Positions 10,769 to 22,943 of a stretch of 64,000 bases of DNA are shown piece by piece (the stretch's first letter is position 1; every line of letters begins with the position of its first letter). The notes under the pieces are model-generated. The model made no database searches, was not told the DNA's origin, and worked only from the letters and a program-made list of their open reading frames with translations. The translations under genes were made by a program, and so were the position numbers. The stretch is from Primula veris (taxonomy: Eukaryota > Streptophyta > Magnoliopsida > Ericales > Primulaceae): positions 10,518,835-10,582,834 of the forward strand of contig OY821744.1 of NCBI GenBank assembly GCA_963682055.1, read 5' to 3'.

Positions 10769-11999
10769 TGGCGAGCCTAATTTTCTTTCTAGGCTCGGCT
10801 TATATATTTTATTCGCTAAATGTCCATCGGGCCCTACTGAAGCAGTTGACCAGATAATATAGCAGTAATCTATAAAGCAGTTTAATATCATTTATCGTCC
10901 GAGGTCTGTAGCCCGGCCCTTTATCGCTTCGGCACCTAAGTTGTACCTAGCTTACAAAGGACAAGTACAACAACAAAGATAATATATAAACAGATATATC
11001 ATGTAAGCATGTCGGTACCGGGGTTGGTGTTTTTATCAGGTTGAAGGGTCCGTCGAAACGTTGGAGGCGGCCGTGTATGGGAATTGTACGGCGGCCCGTC
11101 CCGATGATTCCCGAAGTTCCGGTTTGTTCAAGTATATTCATTGGATAGTTGTAGTCCATTAGGACCTTATGTATTACCGGGTTTGGTTCTGGCAGTAACT
11201 CGATAATAAGTGACTTGATGACTTAAAGTCCATGTGTGAAATACCATGGCAGTGAGGCAAATAATATGTATGAATACCTTCGTGGGGTACAACTAGTATA
11301 TATATCTGAGTGTGTTCATGTATATAAACAGAGAAAAAAAAGGATTAGTCTCCATGATTAAATGGACCTGCAGTGGGGTCAGTTGAGGGCCGGTTCTCGT
11401 ATAGCATCATGGGTGAGGAGGCAAAGGCTTGAGCCTTAATTTGGTGGCTGCGATAGCCGACTGGGGCCTTGTTCCCGGACAGCTCAGCAGCACGTGTCGA
11501 TGATGTGTCGTCCAGAACACGACGTCCTTTCCTCCTCCTCCTCCGGCGATCGGGAAAGCAAACCCCGGTGGCGGACGGCGGAGAGGAGAAGCCAGTGGAG
11601 CGCTCGGACTCGCTGACGCCAGCGATGAGGCTGTAGCTGCCACGTGGCAGCTGATCGGACACCTCCAACTCAGACGAACTCCCCATTCTATATTGCTTGT
11701 TCATCCTTCATTTATTATAAAATGGGGTTTCTATCTCTCTGTCTCTATCACTCTCTGTCTCTATATCTATCTCCCTGTTTCTATTTCAAGAGAGAGAGAG
11801 CCCCTTTTCCTCTGGGAAATGATCAGTATTTACAGGGTTCAAATAGGTTTTACTATTCACTTGGCATTTTCTTAATCGGGTCAAAAATTGTTAACGGTTT
11901 TTATAAATGCAGTACAGTTTGGTGTAAAATAAATTGCGTTAGCCACGTAAATTAGACAGTTCTAATAAATAGAGAAGGAATCCATAAATACCCTCGCCA
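10769..11999 (-). repeat. LTR, right copy (5' LTR of the minus-strand element)
   Basis: 1231 bp, the upstream LTR for transcription. Relative to the left copy it has one extra C near 11165 and one extra AG dinucleotide in the GA-rich leader. Its TATA box is changed to TGTAAATA (11834-11827). Confidence 0.88.
11345..11704 (-). CDS. Same uncharacterised 119-codon ORF in the right LTR
   Basis: Copy of the 7537-7896 ORF, identical in length; the only residue difference I see is Gly for Arg in the AAELS-NKAPVG segment. Being in the upstream LTR, this copy would lie near the start of any element transcript, though its TATA box has a T-to-C change on the plus strand. Confidence 0.35.
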   Translation of the reverse strand: MNKQYRMGSSSELEVSDQLPRGSYSLIAGVSESERSTGFSSPPSATGVCFPDRRRRRRKGRRVLDDTSSTRAAELSGNKAPVGYRSHQIKAQAFASSPMMLYENRPSTDPTAGPFNHGD

Positions 12000-12004
12000 T
12001 GAGA
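12000..12004. repeat. Target-site duplication, right copy (TGAGA)
   Basis: Matches 6957-6961. Confidence 0.85.
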
Positions 12005-14041
12005 TACTTGTTTATATGCCGTATCTACCTTACTTCATCTAATGAATTGGCATTAATTTAAACCAACACAAAGCTGAATATAAGTAGTTCTCAATGCTAA
12101 AAAATGGTAGGTATTGTGTAATTTGTGATGATTTTGTGAAATATTTATATGTTTGGTAATTTATTTTTTTGTATCAATCATTGTAATCGTGTAATTGGCA
12201 ACAGTACGACTTGTATGTATTGAACATGGTAAGTAGCACAGGGACTTGAGACTCATGTGATGTCAATACATATCATTTTAAAGTTCCATATCAAAATTAA
12301 GTGCCATCAAATTTTTGTATGAATAAAAATGCTAAGTAAATAATAAGAGCGCGCTCCAGCCATACTATGATAAAATGTGATGTCATCAACAACTTTTTGT
12401 GTCATGACAACAAGCTAGCTCTAATTTAGTCGACGACAACTGATCCGGGTGATCTCCTGTGATTAAGTCGGTCAGCGACATGGGTAAAACATGCTAGTTT
12501 AGAGTTTGATATACCTATTAATAACCTATATAAACTCCGAGTTAGTCATTACGGGTAATTGCCAATGACAGATAGGGAGATGTTGCGAAAACTAAGGGGA
12601 ATTGCAATCGACTGCTCAAACTCCAGCCATTTTGTTGAGTGTGGCATGCATGTGTTCATATACGATAGGCATCCATTGTTCCTTTTTTTTTTTGACTAAC
12701 GACTGAGGTTGTCATACACAGTTTCAGTCACTTTTATAGTTTGTAGTACTTTGTACACGTTCTTTATAAAGCTAAATGTAGTTCATTTTGGGTGAGAAGA
12801 TGAATGAATAAGCACATTATTGGACCTTAATTTAAAGGAACCAACATGTACATATAATGAGGTTATTGATTAAGAATGTTAAAATAATTAAATTAAAACC
12901 CCTTGGAAGTTGAACCAGAAAAAGATCCATGATTATGAATATAACTTCACCTATACCCAGATCTTTACCAGAAAATGGGTGCTTTGTGGCTGCAATTTCA
13001 AACCCAACTGTTTGCTTAAAGGCTTCTCGGTTTGACCTGAGGTCGGTCTTGGATTCTCTAGACTATATAATCTACAAAACTTCAAACTAGGTTGAACTGG
13101 CTCTTCTTACAATATGGGAAAAGTTAACTTTTTACATAAACATATTTTTTACCAAACAGGCACATATGCGAATCGGTGCTTTTTATTTATATATTTATTA
13201 GGGGATAACAAGCATTGGGCAAGTTGCACACACACACAAAAGTACAGCCCTTGTATAATATGATCTCTGGAAAGGATATATAGACAGACTTGAGTAAAAT
13301 TGGAATCTTGTTTCTTTGTAACTGTGTTAAGTATCTTAGTTCCACCAAGTTGTTTTTCTTTCCGAATGCAACCAACGACTCGAACTAAGCGAGAGAACAC
13401 CTCATCTCAATTAACAGAAGTACTAAAGATCGTTTTAAGTGATTTGCCTCTACTCTATCTCTATCTATAGTATGAGAAAGAACAATTATGGTTAACATGC
13501 TCGAGATTTTTGCTTGTTCCATTTTGTATATCCACATTTTTGTATGCGTCGAAAATTATAGAATTTGCAGTAGACTCTGTTTAACAGAATGTACGTACGG
13601 TAGAAAGTTTACTACTACTAGTTTGCTAGGATGTCTTAAATCCTTGAAATAAAATACAGCACGTATTTTTACAAGTTATATGTCTCTTAGGCTTTATTTA
13701 CAGACTTTCCGATTGCGATATACTCCTAGTATTTACTTAATCAGAAATATTCCCAACCTTCGGCACTTGCAACACAAAATTTGAAATCTTGGAAAATATT
13801 TAAGTTTTTAACCAGCTTGGAACAGAAACATTACGCAGAATCATAAGTAAAAGAAAAGAAAAAAAACATCATGAATTAGAGAAAGTGAACGACAGATCAG
13901 CTAGCGTAAGACTTTTATTACATAACTGAAAAACACGAAAACCAGAAGAGGCGAGTCAATAAACTCACGCCATAATAGACAACATAGAACTAACAAAAGC
14001 ACGATAACAACGTCCGGTACTCAAAACGAAAGCCTATCAGC
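12005..14041. other. Intergenic region downstream of HSP70, no gene seen
   Basis: AT-rich DNA with only short unsupported frames. The last 150 bases before 14042 would be the HSP70 3' UTR on the minus strand. A short CA run lies near 13228-13240. Confidence 0.5.
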
Positions 14042-16626
14042 TTAATCAACTTCCTCAATCTTAGGCCCAGCACCGCCAGCACCGCTGGCCGATGGACCAT
14101 CATCCTCATCCATTCCCCCCATATCACCACCAGCACCACCCTGATACATCTTCGCAATAATCGGGTTACAAATACCCTCCAATTCCTTCATCTTATCCTC
14201 AAACTCGTCTGCCTCAGCCATTTGGTTCCCGTCAAGCCACTGTATGGCCCCATCAATCGCCTCCTCGATCTTCTTCTTGTCACCACCAGCTAACTTCCCA
14301 CCAATTTTCTCATCTTTGATAGTATTCCTCATATTATAAGCGTAATTCTCAAGGGCATTTTTTGCCTCCACCTTCTTTTTAACCTCCTCATCCTCAGCCT
14401 TGTACTTCTCAGCTTCTTGTACCATCTTCTCAATCTCCTCCTTTGAAAGTCTTCCCTTATCATTCGTAATCGTGATCTTATTCTTCTGCCCAGTCGTCTT
14501 ATCCTCAGCAGAAACATTCAGTATGCCATTGGCATCAATATCGAAACAAACAGTGATTTGCGGGACACCCCTAGGAGCAGGTGGAATACCCGAGAGCTCA
14601 AATTTGCCCAACAGGTTATTGTCTCTTGTTCTCGTTCTCTCACCCTCGAACACCTGGATGAGCACCCCTGGTTGATTATCCGAGTAGGTTGAGAAAACCT
14701 GCTCTTTCTTAGTCGGGATAGTCGTGTTCCTTGGGATCAGCACAGTCATCACACCTCCGGCAGTTTCCAAACCTAGAGAGAGAGGTGTAACGTCGAGAAG
14801 CAACAAATCTTGCACCTTTTCGTTACCCTCACCACTCAATATGGCAGCTTGTACAGCAGCACCATAAGCTACAGCCTCATCAGGGTTGATGCTCTTGCAA
14901 AGCTCCTTTCCGTTGAAAAAATCTTGCAACAATTGCTGAACTTTCGGGATGCGTGTTGATCCTCCAACTAAAACCACGTCGTGAACACTACTTTTGTCCA
15001 TTTTTGCGTCTCTCAAACACTTCTCCACAGGCTCCATACACTTCCTGAACAGATCCATGTTCATCTCCTCAAACCTCGCACGAGTAATTGTCGAGTAAAA
15101 ATCAATCCCCTCGTATAAAGAATCGATCTCAATCGTGGTCTGAGCCGTCGACGAAAGTGTCCGTTTCGCCCTCTCACAAGCAGTTCTCAACCTCCTCAAC
15201 GCCCTCGGGTTTCCGCTAATATCCTTCTTGTTTTTCCTCTTGAACTCCTGAACAAAATGGTTCACCAGACGATTATCGAAATCCTCACCTCCTAAATGGG
15301 TATCACCAGCTGTTGCTTTCACCTCAAATATCCCCTCTTCGATTGTTAAGAGAGAGACATCAAACGTACCACCACCTAGATCGAAAATAAGCACGTTTTT
15401 CTCTCCAACACTCGCAGCTTTTTTGTCTAACCCATAAGCAATAGCAGCAGCAGTTGGCTCATTGATGATTCGCAATACGTTTAGGCCAGAAATTGCGCCA
15501 GCATCCTTGGTTGCTTGTCTCTGAGAGTCGTTGAAATAGGCTGGGACAGTGACTACTGCGTTTTTCACTGTAGTGCCCAGAAAAGCCTCGGCAATTTCCT
15601 TCATCTTAATGAGAACCATCGATGAGATTTCTTCGGCTGCGAATTGTTTCTCTTCGCCTTTGTAGTTGACAACAATCATAGGTTTGTCTCCTGGGCCCGA
15701 TATGACCTTGAATGGCCAATGTTTCATGTCGGCTTGGACCGAAGGGTCAGAAAATCTCCTACCGATCAAGCGCTTGGCATCTGTACAAATCACAGGTTTG
15801 CAATATTGATTAGCAAATTATTCAGAAATAAAAACCCCATCACTTCATATGAAAGAAATCACAAGCTTAATATTAGTAGCAGGATAATCAAACTAGAGCA
15901 GAAGAAAACACGCAGTTACAGATTAAATTCCAAGACCAACTATATATAAGGTATACAGGTAGATATTGATCAAAGTATTTAATACGCACAACCGCAAATA
16001 AATCGTGCAACAAAAATATGTATCGAGAAGCAGCATTGGTTAAATTAAATACAATTACAACTAACAAGTAACAATAATTAAGTGCAGATTATTTTTCAAG
16101 ACTATGGGAGGGAAACAATTAATACTTCACCATAAAATAAACAACTCTATTTAACAACGTATGATGAACCAAACTACATAAATAAATCCAATAAAACTAT
16201 CAAACAAACTCTCCTATTAAAGTTAACAACTTAAGCCTAATCTATTCAAGCTATTGGGTTTTATTTTTATTTTATTTTTAAGCAAAGGGACTACCATGGG
16301 AATAATTAAGTCCATATATATATACACACATATTATCTACTTATCCAAACAATTAATTAAGTAATTAACACTCCTATGCAAAACCTTAATTAAAATAGAT
16401 TAAGATACGTACCGAAGACGGTGTTGACGGGGTTCATAGCGACCTGATTCTTGGCAGCATCACCGATAAGTCTCTCGGTATCGGTAAAACCAACATAAGA
16501 AGGTGTAGTCCTGTTACCCTGATCGTTCGCTATGATCTCAACCCTATCGTGTTGCCATACCCCCACACATGAATACGTCGTCCCTAAATCGATACCAATC
16601 GCTGGTCCTTCTCCTTTTCCGGCCAT
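14042..16626 (-). CDS. HSP70: Cytosolic heat shock cognate 70 kDa protein (HSP70/HSC70)
   Basis: Two exons on the minus strand, 16626-16413 and 15780-14042, joined by a 632-bp GT-AG intron that splits an Asp codon after VNTVF. The product is 650 residues, the normal size. ATPase-domain signatures are present: [15 protein letters not shown] near residue 12, [14 protein letters not shown] near 200 and [17 protein letters not shown] near 337. The substrate-binding domain and helical lid follow, then a glycine-rich tail ending GPKIEEVD, the EEVD motif that binds TPR co-chaperones and marks the cytosolic or nuclear class. It is an ATP-driven chaperone that folds and holds proteins and works with J-proteins and nucleotide exchange factors. 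The intron sits near codon 72, as in other plant cytosolic HSC70 genes. The gene looks intact, and its promoter suggests heat induction. Confidence 0.97.
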
Positions 16627-16751
16627 CTTTAATTTCTTTTCTTTTGCTATAAAATAAGTTTGTAAATAATTTTAAGTAGAGTTTTTTTGTAAGCTGTTTT
16701 GTTATTTGTATTTGTTTTGATGATGGGAAGGGATTTTAAGGAGTTGGGTGG

Positions 16752-16759
16752 TTTATATA
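16752..16759 (-). promoter_or_regulatory. HSP70 TATA box
   Basis: Minus-strand TATATAAA about 126 bp upstream of the HSP70 ATG, leaving room for a leader of roughly 100 bases. Confidence 0.65.
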
Positions 16760-16781
16760 GTTAAAGAAAGGTTTGTGTGTT

Positions 16782-16794
16782 TTCGAGAAGGTTC
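16782..16794 (-). promoter_or_regulatory. Heat-shock element, three perfect alternating boxes
   Basis: TTCGAGAAGGTTC reads as TTC-nn-GAA-nn-TTC, the binding pattern of trimeric heat-shock factor. It lies about 22 bp upstream of the TATA box, the usual place for an active HSE. Looser GAA/TTC boxes occur near 16896-16910. Confidence 0.75.
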
Positions 16795-17021
16795 GATATC
16801 GTGGATGATTATTAACCGTCCGATTAGTTTTTCCTTTTTCAAAGTTTTTATTATTATTGCGGGAAGAATTTAAATGTCTAGGTGGTTCCAGAGCTCTCCG
16901 GAAGCTTTCGAAATTACTAAACAGGTCCTATAGTTTTATATAAGACTTTGTTTGGTCGCGAAAATGATAATTTAGCCATTTAGGTCCGATGCTTTGGTAA
17001 AATGATAGATTTAATCTTTAT

Positions 17022-17262
17022 TACTCAATCCGTTCCCATTTAATTGTCCACTACGAAACTACGTGCACTTTTGACAGCCTTATAAGTTCTATCAAAATTG
17101 GCGAAATAATTTTTTTTTTTAAATCTAATCATAAAATTTAACATTTGAACTATATGATCAACTTTTAAAATTTTTTATTCCGACAATTTTGATACAAGTT
17201 CTTGGCCGATTAAAGCTGCACGTTATTTCGTAATGGACAATTAAATAGGAACGAAGGGAGTA
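17022..17262. mobile_element. Stowaway-like MITE, 241 bp
   Basis: About 32-bp terminal inverted repeats: TACTCAATCCGTTCCCATTT on the left and the inverse of GGAACGAAGGGAGTA on the right. The ends include TA, the Stowaway/mariner target. No ORF. Related copies lie at 4366, 48923 and 58159. Confidence 0.75.
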
Positions 17263-17532
17263 CCAATTAACGAGACGTTTACGACGTTTGTAGTCCCGCA
17301 CAAGGCACGAGACTGAGATTTCAAAAAAAAAATAAAAAAATGTAAAGTACACCTGCACTATGGAAAGCCAGAACACGATAAAATTATAGAACAACGGACC
17401 ACAAGATTTCATTACAACAAATAAATTAAGACCATGATAAATAAATAAATTATTTATCACAGTTCACCGATCATTATATGACATATGGATAATTTCTACA
17501 AGTTTATAGAGAAATACTGTGATGTATGTGTG

Positions 17533-17553
17533 TATATATATATATATATATAT
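17533..17553. repeat. (TA)n microsatellite
   Basis: About ten TA units between TGTGTG tracts. Confidence 0.8.
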
Positions 17554-18475
17554 GTGTGTATGCATGTATTTCTCATTCATGTCCATATTATTATCAAATT
17601 AACATAGTACAAAACAGTACACAACTTTACTACCTATTCTTCGAAGCTCTATGAGGAACTCGCCTTTTCATCAGGTAAGGTATTTTGCTTAAACCACTAT
17701 TTTCATCAACTACAATTATGGTTATAATAATTATTGTGTTGTTGACATGGAGATAATTATGGTCGCGGGTAACAATGTGGGAAAACTCGATATGGAAGTT
17801 CCGAGAGGTTCATCTTCCGTTAGATTTTATACGGGTCTGATAAATTTCACTATATGATTTGCATGTTAGGTTTTTATTGAAAAGTTTATACATGAGACGC
17901 ACATACGATGCGCATGCTCTTTTGTGTAGTTTTCGACTTTACAAATATGTTTATTGTGTTTTAATTAAAGAATCAGGATAAAATGATTCAAAAAAATTAG
18001 TTTTTAAAAATTATTAGTATTTTTCATGTATAAATTTTTATTTTATTTTCCAACCAAAACATTCCAAAGGAGAGGGTTAGACAGACACCTACCTGTATAT
18101 AAACATAAAATATCAACATTTACATAGGAGGCGGACATAAAACAAAGCTCACAAGTAAATAAATGGATACATGATATTTAGAGAAACAAAATTAAAATAT
18201 ACGCAACTGCGACAAATAATAAATGAAAAAAACACATGAAAATAAAAATTCAATGTCATCGTCTGATTTGAGACATCTGTCTTGAATTCAATACAAGTAT
18301 CGGAGTCCATACGATGGAACATGAGGACCAGTCGTGAACAATTCAACAGTCGTGGTAAAGCCGAGAAAGAAGAGGAGCAAGAACATCAACGGGGAGTGGG
18401 GGGTAATGGGGAAATTTTTTACCAAAAAAAGGTAAGCGTCATGAAATTCTATTTTTTTTTTACAAAAAACATACT

Positions 18476-18785
18476 TTAGAAGAAGTTAAGAAAATGGAAA
18501 TCGCTGACCTGCTAAAGGTCCAACCACACAGAGTCGATGTTTGGTTTCAGAATCGGCATGCCAAACTTATAATTCAGAAAATTGGAGTGGGCTTACAAAT
18601 CTCGTCTTGAAGCAGAGGCGTTGAAGAGTCAAAAAATGGAGCAGGAATACAATAAGATGAAGACGGCTTACGAGGCTCTATTGCTTGGCAAATCTCGTCT
18701 TGAAGCAGAGGTCAACACGCTTAAAAATCATTATTCTAAAGTCTTCGATTTGGATTTGGAAGGAACCCGTCGGAGAATGACTTGA
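18476..18785 (+). pseudogene. HD-ZIP class I homeobox relic (homeodomain end plus leucine zipper, frameshifted)
   Basis: After a plausible acceptor (ACTTTAG) the reading KKMEIADLLKVQPHRVDVWF then QNRHAKL matches helices 2-3 of an HD-ZIP homeodomain, including the WFQNR recognition core. One extra base near 18578-18581 shifts the frame; the next frame gives LEWAYKSRLEAEALKSQ and continues through YEALLLGKSRLEAEVNTLK to a stop at 18785, a leucine-zipper-type heptad stretch. The segment KSRLEAE occurs twice, 93 bp apart (18597 and 18690), which suggests an internal duplication. Helix 1 of the homeodomain is missing or lies in an exon I cannot recognise at about 18280-18420. HD-ZIP I proteins are nuclear factors in stress and light responses; this copy is probably dead. 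Confidence 0.65.
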
Positions 18786-19020
18786 GCGGTTGAGACAAAT
18801 AGATTGGTAGGTCTGTGACCATCTAGTCTAGTGTACTGTGTACATAATATTTTTCTTTTTATCCTTTTATGTTTGTTTTGTGTGCTTAGGTACTAGGTTT
18901 GAATGTTGAGCATGATAAATAGCTTTTAGTTATAAAAAAAAACATACGAACATACACCCAGTACTCGTAAGTGCAATATTTTTTTTTAGTTTTTGTTGTA
19001 CTATATAGGACTCTGTTCCA

Positions 19021-19862
19021 ATTTTTCAGGAAAACACCCCGGACCACCGATCTTAGACTTTACCATCCAATTTGGAGGGATCCTAAATTCTGGTGGTGCA
19101 ACCAATCTAATGCCAACCACTGAATATTTTGAGGAGTATGAACAGTTGAAAGACTGCTCCAGCCGACTCTATTTCGATGATGAATATGGAAAAGAAGATG
19201 GAGGAATGGTGAAGAATGTATTGTTACTGCCATCAGGAGACCACAAGAAGCCCTATCATCTTAGCCCGCCCCTTTTTGAGAACCACTAGAGTCATCTTGG
19301 ACTACTCTGTGATGACCGCCAAACTTAGGAGTAGTGGCAACATGATCATAGCTAGGAGCCTCATGTTATGTATGATGGCTTTTTACTAGGCCATAACGAA
19401 GATTATGTTGCTCGTAAGATTACACGGGATGGGGTGACACTCTTTATGTCTCGGCCAAGACCGATGAGGAGTTAGAAGCAAGAATTAAGACATGTGTGAG
19501 TTTCGAGGAATGGATGTCATAGCTTTTGAATCCCGATTTTAGTCTGGAGGAGTTTGAGACCATTCGCGCGAGCGATTTGCCTCTCCTACCTTATGAAAAC
19601 ACATGGAACAAACCACGCACACCGCCTTGTTTTCCATAAAGCCGAGTATTCCAAGGGCGCAAACACTATATGTGATATATATGAGCTTTTCCCGTTCGTA
19701 CAAAAAAATTCCGAAGAGGAGTTATCTATTTGGGGAAGGTGTTTGGCGAGTGAGCTGCGGCGCATGTATCATTCAGACTCACTAGACTTGGTTGATAATG
19801 GCATTCATTATTACAAATCATCAATACCAATTTACCAAATCATCTACCAAAGACCACAATAG
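19021..19862 (+). pseudogene. Unrecognised decayed coding tract downstream of the HD-ZIP relic
   Basis: Three successive frames show protein-like composition. Codons up to 19289 include PTTEYFEEYEQLKD and SRLYFDDEYGKEDGG. A frame at about 19370-19560 includes GHNEDYVARKITRDG and, after a shift, EELEARIKTCVSFEEWMS and NPDFSLEEFETI. Codons 19554-19862 include SKGANTICDIYELFPF and SEEELSIWGRCLASELRRMY. The first block follows a polypyrimidine/AG acceptor-like site at about 19029. I do not recognise the family. Frame breaks around 19330, 19435 and 19520 argue for a broken gene; it may be the 3' part of the same locus as the HD-ZIP relic or a captured fragment. Confidence 0.35.
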
Positions 19863-20164
19863 TTATTACAATTGTATAACACCATTCTAACCTAATATTG
19901 TGGGCATTTATTTTATATGATTTCCTACTTAAACTCAATAGGCTATAGCCTATAAATTGATATACCACACCTCATAATAAGAAGAATCATTATTTTCATT
20001 TGTTTATTTTATATGTTCCATCTTATTATGTTATCAAGAGGACGTTGGTTTTGTTTTACGTAAAATCAATAATTAAAAGGGAAAATACTGGAAAAGAAAT
20101 AAACAATTTTATTTTAATAATGGAATATGACTCTATCACAAAATTCCGACACTTGCAAAATGTA

Positions 20165-20345
20165 AATACAATTAATTAAAATTCTAGACAGAATAATATA
20201 AGTTATTAAACTGTTGGACTGGTTTGTAATTAAACGAAACTGTCAGACAGAATAGTATGACACTAAACTGCTGAACTGTTTGTTAATTAAAAGAAACTGC
20301 CAGACAGAATAGTATAATTACTAAACTGCTGGACTATTTCTGTAA
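20165..20345. repeat. About 58-bp tandem repeat, 3 copies
   Basis: CAGACAGAATAGTAT-like cores at 20185, 20244 and 20301, each followed by ACTAAACTGCTGGACT or a variant. Confidence 0.75.
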
Positions 20346-20721
20346 ATAAATTACAGGACTGAAATGAAATTAATCTAATTACAGAATTGAAACAGTATTT
20401 TAAATAAATTACAAAAAGGTAAAACAGAATTTAAATGTTACAGCTAAGGACAGTAAATTGAAATACTGAAATTAAATTACAAAAATGAAATGAAATAAAA
20501 AAGGGATAAAAGAAATAGACGAGTCTACTGTTTAACAGTATGCCCTTAACCGATATTCGCCTAACCACCTTTGAGGTTTTTGGTTATGTTTGACGCTTCG
20601 ATCCTAATGTACAACGTCTCGGATGACTCGCTGGAAACTGGCGACGAGTCAAGATCGAGCTGTTGGTGGGTGGCTCTCTCTGAACCTGTGGGGGGTCTGC
20701 CTATTTATTGCAACAGTTACA

Positions 20722-20829
20722 GCTTTTCCCGAACAGGCACGCTTTTTCCGAACAGGCGCGCTTTTGCCGAACATGCGCACTTTTGCCGAACATGCGCATG
20801 TGGACACACATGCGTATGTGGACACACAA
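20722..20829. repeat. Short direct repeats: CCGAACAGGCGCGCTTTT-type (4 copies) then GTGGACACACATGCG-type (2 copies)
   Basis: Four units of about 18-19 bp containing CCGAACA, followed by two copies of an 18-bp ATGTGGACACA unit. The GC-rich patch stands out from its surroundings. No gene assigned. Confidence 0.7.
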
Positions 20830-21812
20830 CTTAATATACACAAGGGATACCTTTGTATATACATTGTAAAAATGACTTCATTTTCCAATATGGGACAATT
20901 CTCAATGAGTTATCTCATTTAACCTATTTTTCCAGCATTAAGAGTTTTTCACTTTCTTAACCCCAATCTTTGATGCCAATTTCCATTCACTCTCATTCTC
21001 CGAATAGGTCATGCGACATACCGTTACGAACCTTGTCATACCATCTACTCAACCGTCTTGAGTATGGTGTCAAAAGACAACGGATGTTACTCGGAATCTT
21101 GACTCAAAGATGGTCTCTTAACCATTCGGAAACTACCATGTTAAACATGGTTTGTCCAACGGAGCATAGGTCCAGTACCTATCTTTTTATCTTCCGCTTC
21201 TCCGACGGGATGGCATTAGTCAGCTGTCGGGACACCAAACACAAATTTCATAATTTACTCTTCGTTTTTTACCTTTCAATAATAAAACCATTCAAAAAAA
21301 AACCAACCACATTGATACTCAAGATGTAGACAAGTTCATGTCTTCCCCTGCTTGGCGCAAATATATGCGTATTTTATTTATGAACTTTTAATTTGCTTTT
21401 GATAAATATTTTTTTTTCCTATTTTTTATGATAACTATAAACTTGAATCCCAAAATAAGATTATAAATCAAACCAAAATGGCAAGTAAAATGGGGCTATG
21501 TCACCATAGACCAATTTTTCTCCAACTCGAATAATTGTAGGTGAGATTTTTATTTTTTTTCTTTTAAACTCAATCGCTAGTCTTAAAAAAAAAATAGAAG
21601 AATTTAAATATTTTGTTAAATGCCGAATATTTATTTCATAAATAAAATATGCATGAGGTTAGTTAGATAAAAGAAAATTATTGTTTGAACTTTGAATATT
21701 GGGATACATTCCATTTAAGGGACAGACCGAATATGAACAACACGTGAAAGATGGGATATAGATCGAATACTTGAAGATAAAAAACTAAATATTATGACAA
21801 GTTGAGAGTTAG

Positions 21813-22943
21813 TGTAACATCCAGATCAGGTGGTGTCACACGACTGAATAACACGTGTGGCGGCACGTGCTAAACAAAGACTAAATAAAATAATTATTAA
21901 ACACTCGCTAAATAACTCATTAAATAAGCTTAAATTTCTAGCAAAAGATTCATTAAATAGAATCTCGAAAATTACGTTCATTACAAGAACTTAATCTCTT
22001 ACAAGTTAAAATAAAAAAGTAATCGCAGCGGAATTTAACACATAATCTTAAAGGTCTATCTGGTCCTCAAACTGACTCGATTCAACCCTACTTAACTGCT
22101 CGTTAACCTGAAAACATTTTAAAAAAGAGAGAGGTGAGCCAAACGAGCTCAATGAGAGAGAAAGCATCACAATATATAATACGGGTCGAAAATAAGATTT
22201 TTCCTTTTCAGGTTCTTGCAAAATAATAATTTGTTTAATAAAAATTTCCAATGCATAACTATTTAGAAATTACTTGAATATAAAAGATAAATAAACTTTT
22301 CACTTTTCTTTTATCAAAATTAAATTCATCGCAATAGTAATAATAAAATCTCTTTCTTTCTTTTTACGATAAAAGCAAAATGATAACATGTATATCTTAG
22401 AGTACCAAGCCCGATTGACTTCTTCAATCTTTTTACCGTCGATCTTTTTTCAGGTGTATAAACCATACGTGCATTACGTAATTAAGGTAACCACAACATG
22501 ACGGCTGAATCTATTCTTTAAAACGTTCCGGTTAACAAACCTATGTACAATCGCTAAGTTAACCGTTGAGAACTAAACTCTTTCGTTTAGTTGCCAACGT
22601 CACCCCACTTTCCTCTTACTCTTATTCGGGGATTTTTCGTTGGATTTATTCTCATGGTCCCAAATACAAATCATAAGCAAATCATAAAAATAATAAATTT
22701 GGAAACCTTATACAGATACATTGTATATAATCTTTATCTTTATAAGATATAAACTCGTTCTCTTTATACAGATCCACTGTATATAAATCACTTATTCTTT
22801 TTCATTCTTTTCTTTCTTTTATTTTTTTCTTTTTTTTCGTAACAATATAAAAACAATATTTTCATATATAAATAGTACTTGAAAAATAATAGTCATGAGC
22901 CTGTAAAATATTATCAAAAGATGCAACGGTATATTTATAATAG
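21813..22943. repeat. Left part of an older solo LTR interrupted by the SIRE-type element
   Basis: Begins TGTAACATCC and, once the inserted element 22944-32496 and one AATAG duplication are removed, continues at 32502 and ends GAATGTTACA at 32725. The ends TGTAACAT and ATGTTACA are mutual inverse complements, typical of gypsy (chromovirus-like) LTRs. Total about 1.35 kb. I found no matching 5-bp target duplication outside it, and no internal region. Confidence 0.6.

Larger units (their letters stand above)
6962..11999 (-). mobile_element. Non-autonomous LTR retrotransposon (LARD-like), 5.04 kb
   Basis: Two 1.23-kb direct repeats begin TGGCGAG and end CTCGCCA and are flanked by the 5-bp duplication TGAGA (6957-6961 and 12000-12004). 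On the minus strand, two bases inside the 10769-11999 LTR, lies TGGCGCCGTCTGTGGGAA, a primer-binding sequence type familiar from plant Ty3/gypsy elements, so the element reads right to left. The 2.6-kb interior has no gag or pol; it is built from at least four tandem-repeat arrays (113, 75, 39 and 45 bp periods) and a 17-G tract. It must therefore be mobilised in trans, if at all. By eye the LTRs differ by about 11 substitutions and 2 indels, so insertion is fairly recent. Confidence 0.9.
19863..21812. other. Intergenic region with short tandem repeats, no gene seen
   Basis: Holds the 58-bp and 19-bp repeats listed separately. The short frame at 20970-21329 has no recognisable features. Confidence 0.45.

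Noticed and set aside
13149..13400. 83-codon minus-strand frame
   Set aside because: No recognisable domain, two overlapping frames equally open, and a CA run inside; treated as chance.
14400..14675. 91-codon plus-strand frame
   Set aside because: Antisense shadow of the HSP70 coding exon.
20970..21329. 119-codon plus-strand frame
   Set aside because: No recognisable family and no upstream gene signals; possibly part of an old repeat, but not supportable.
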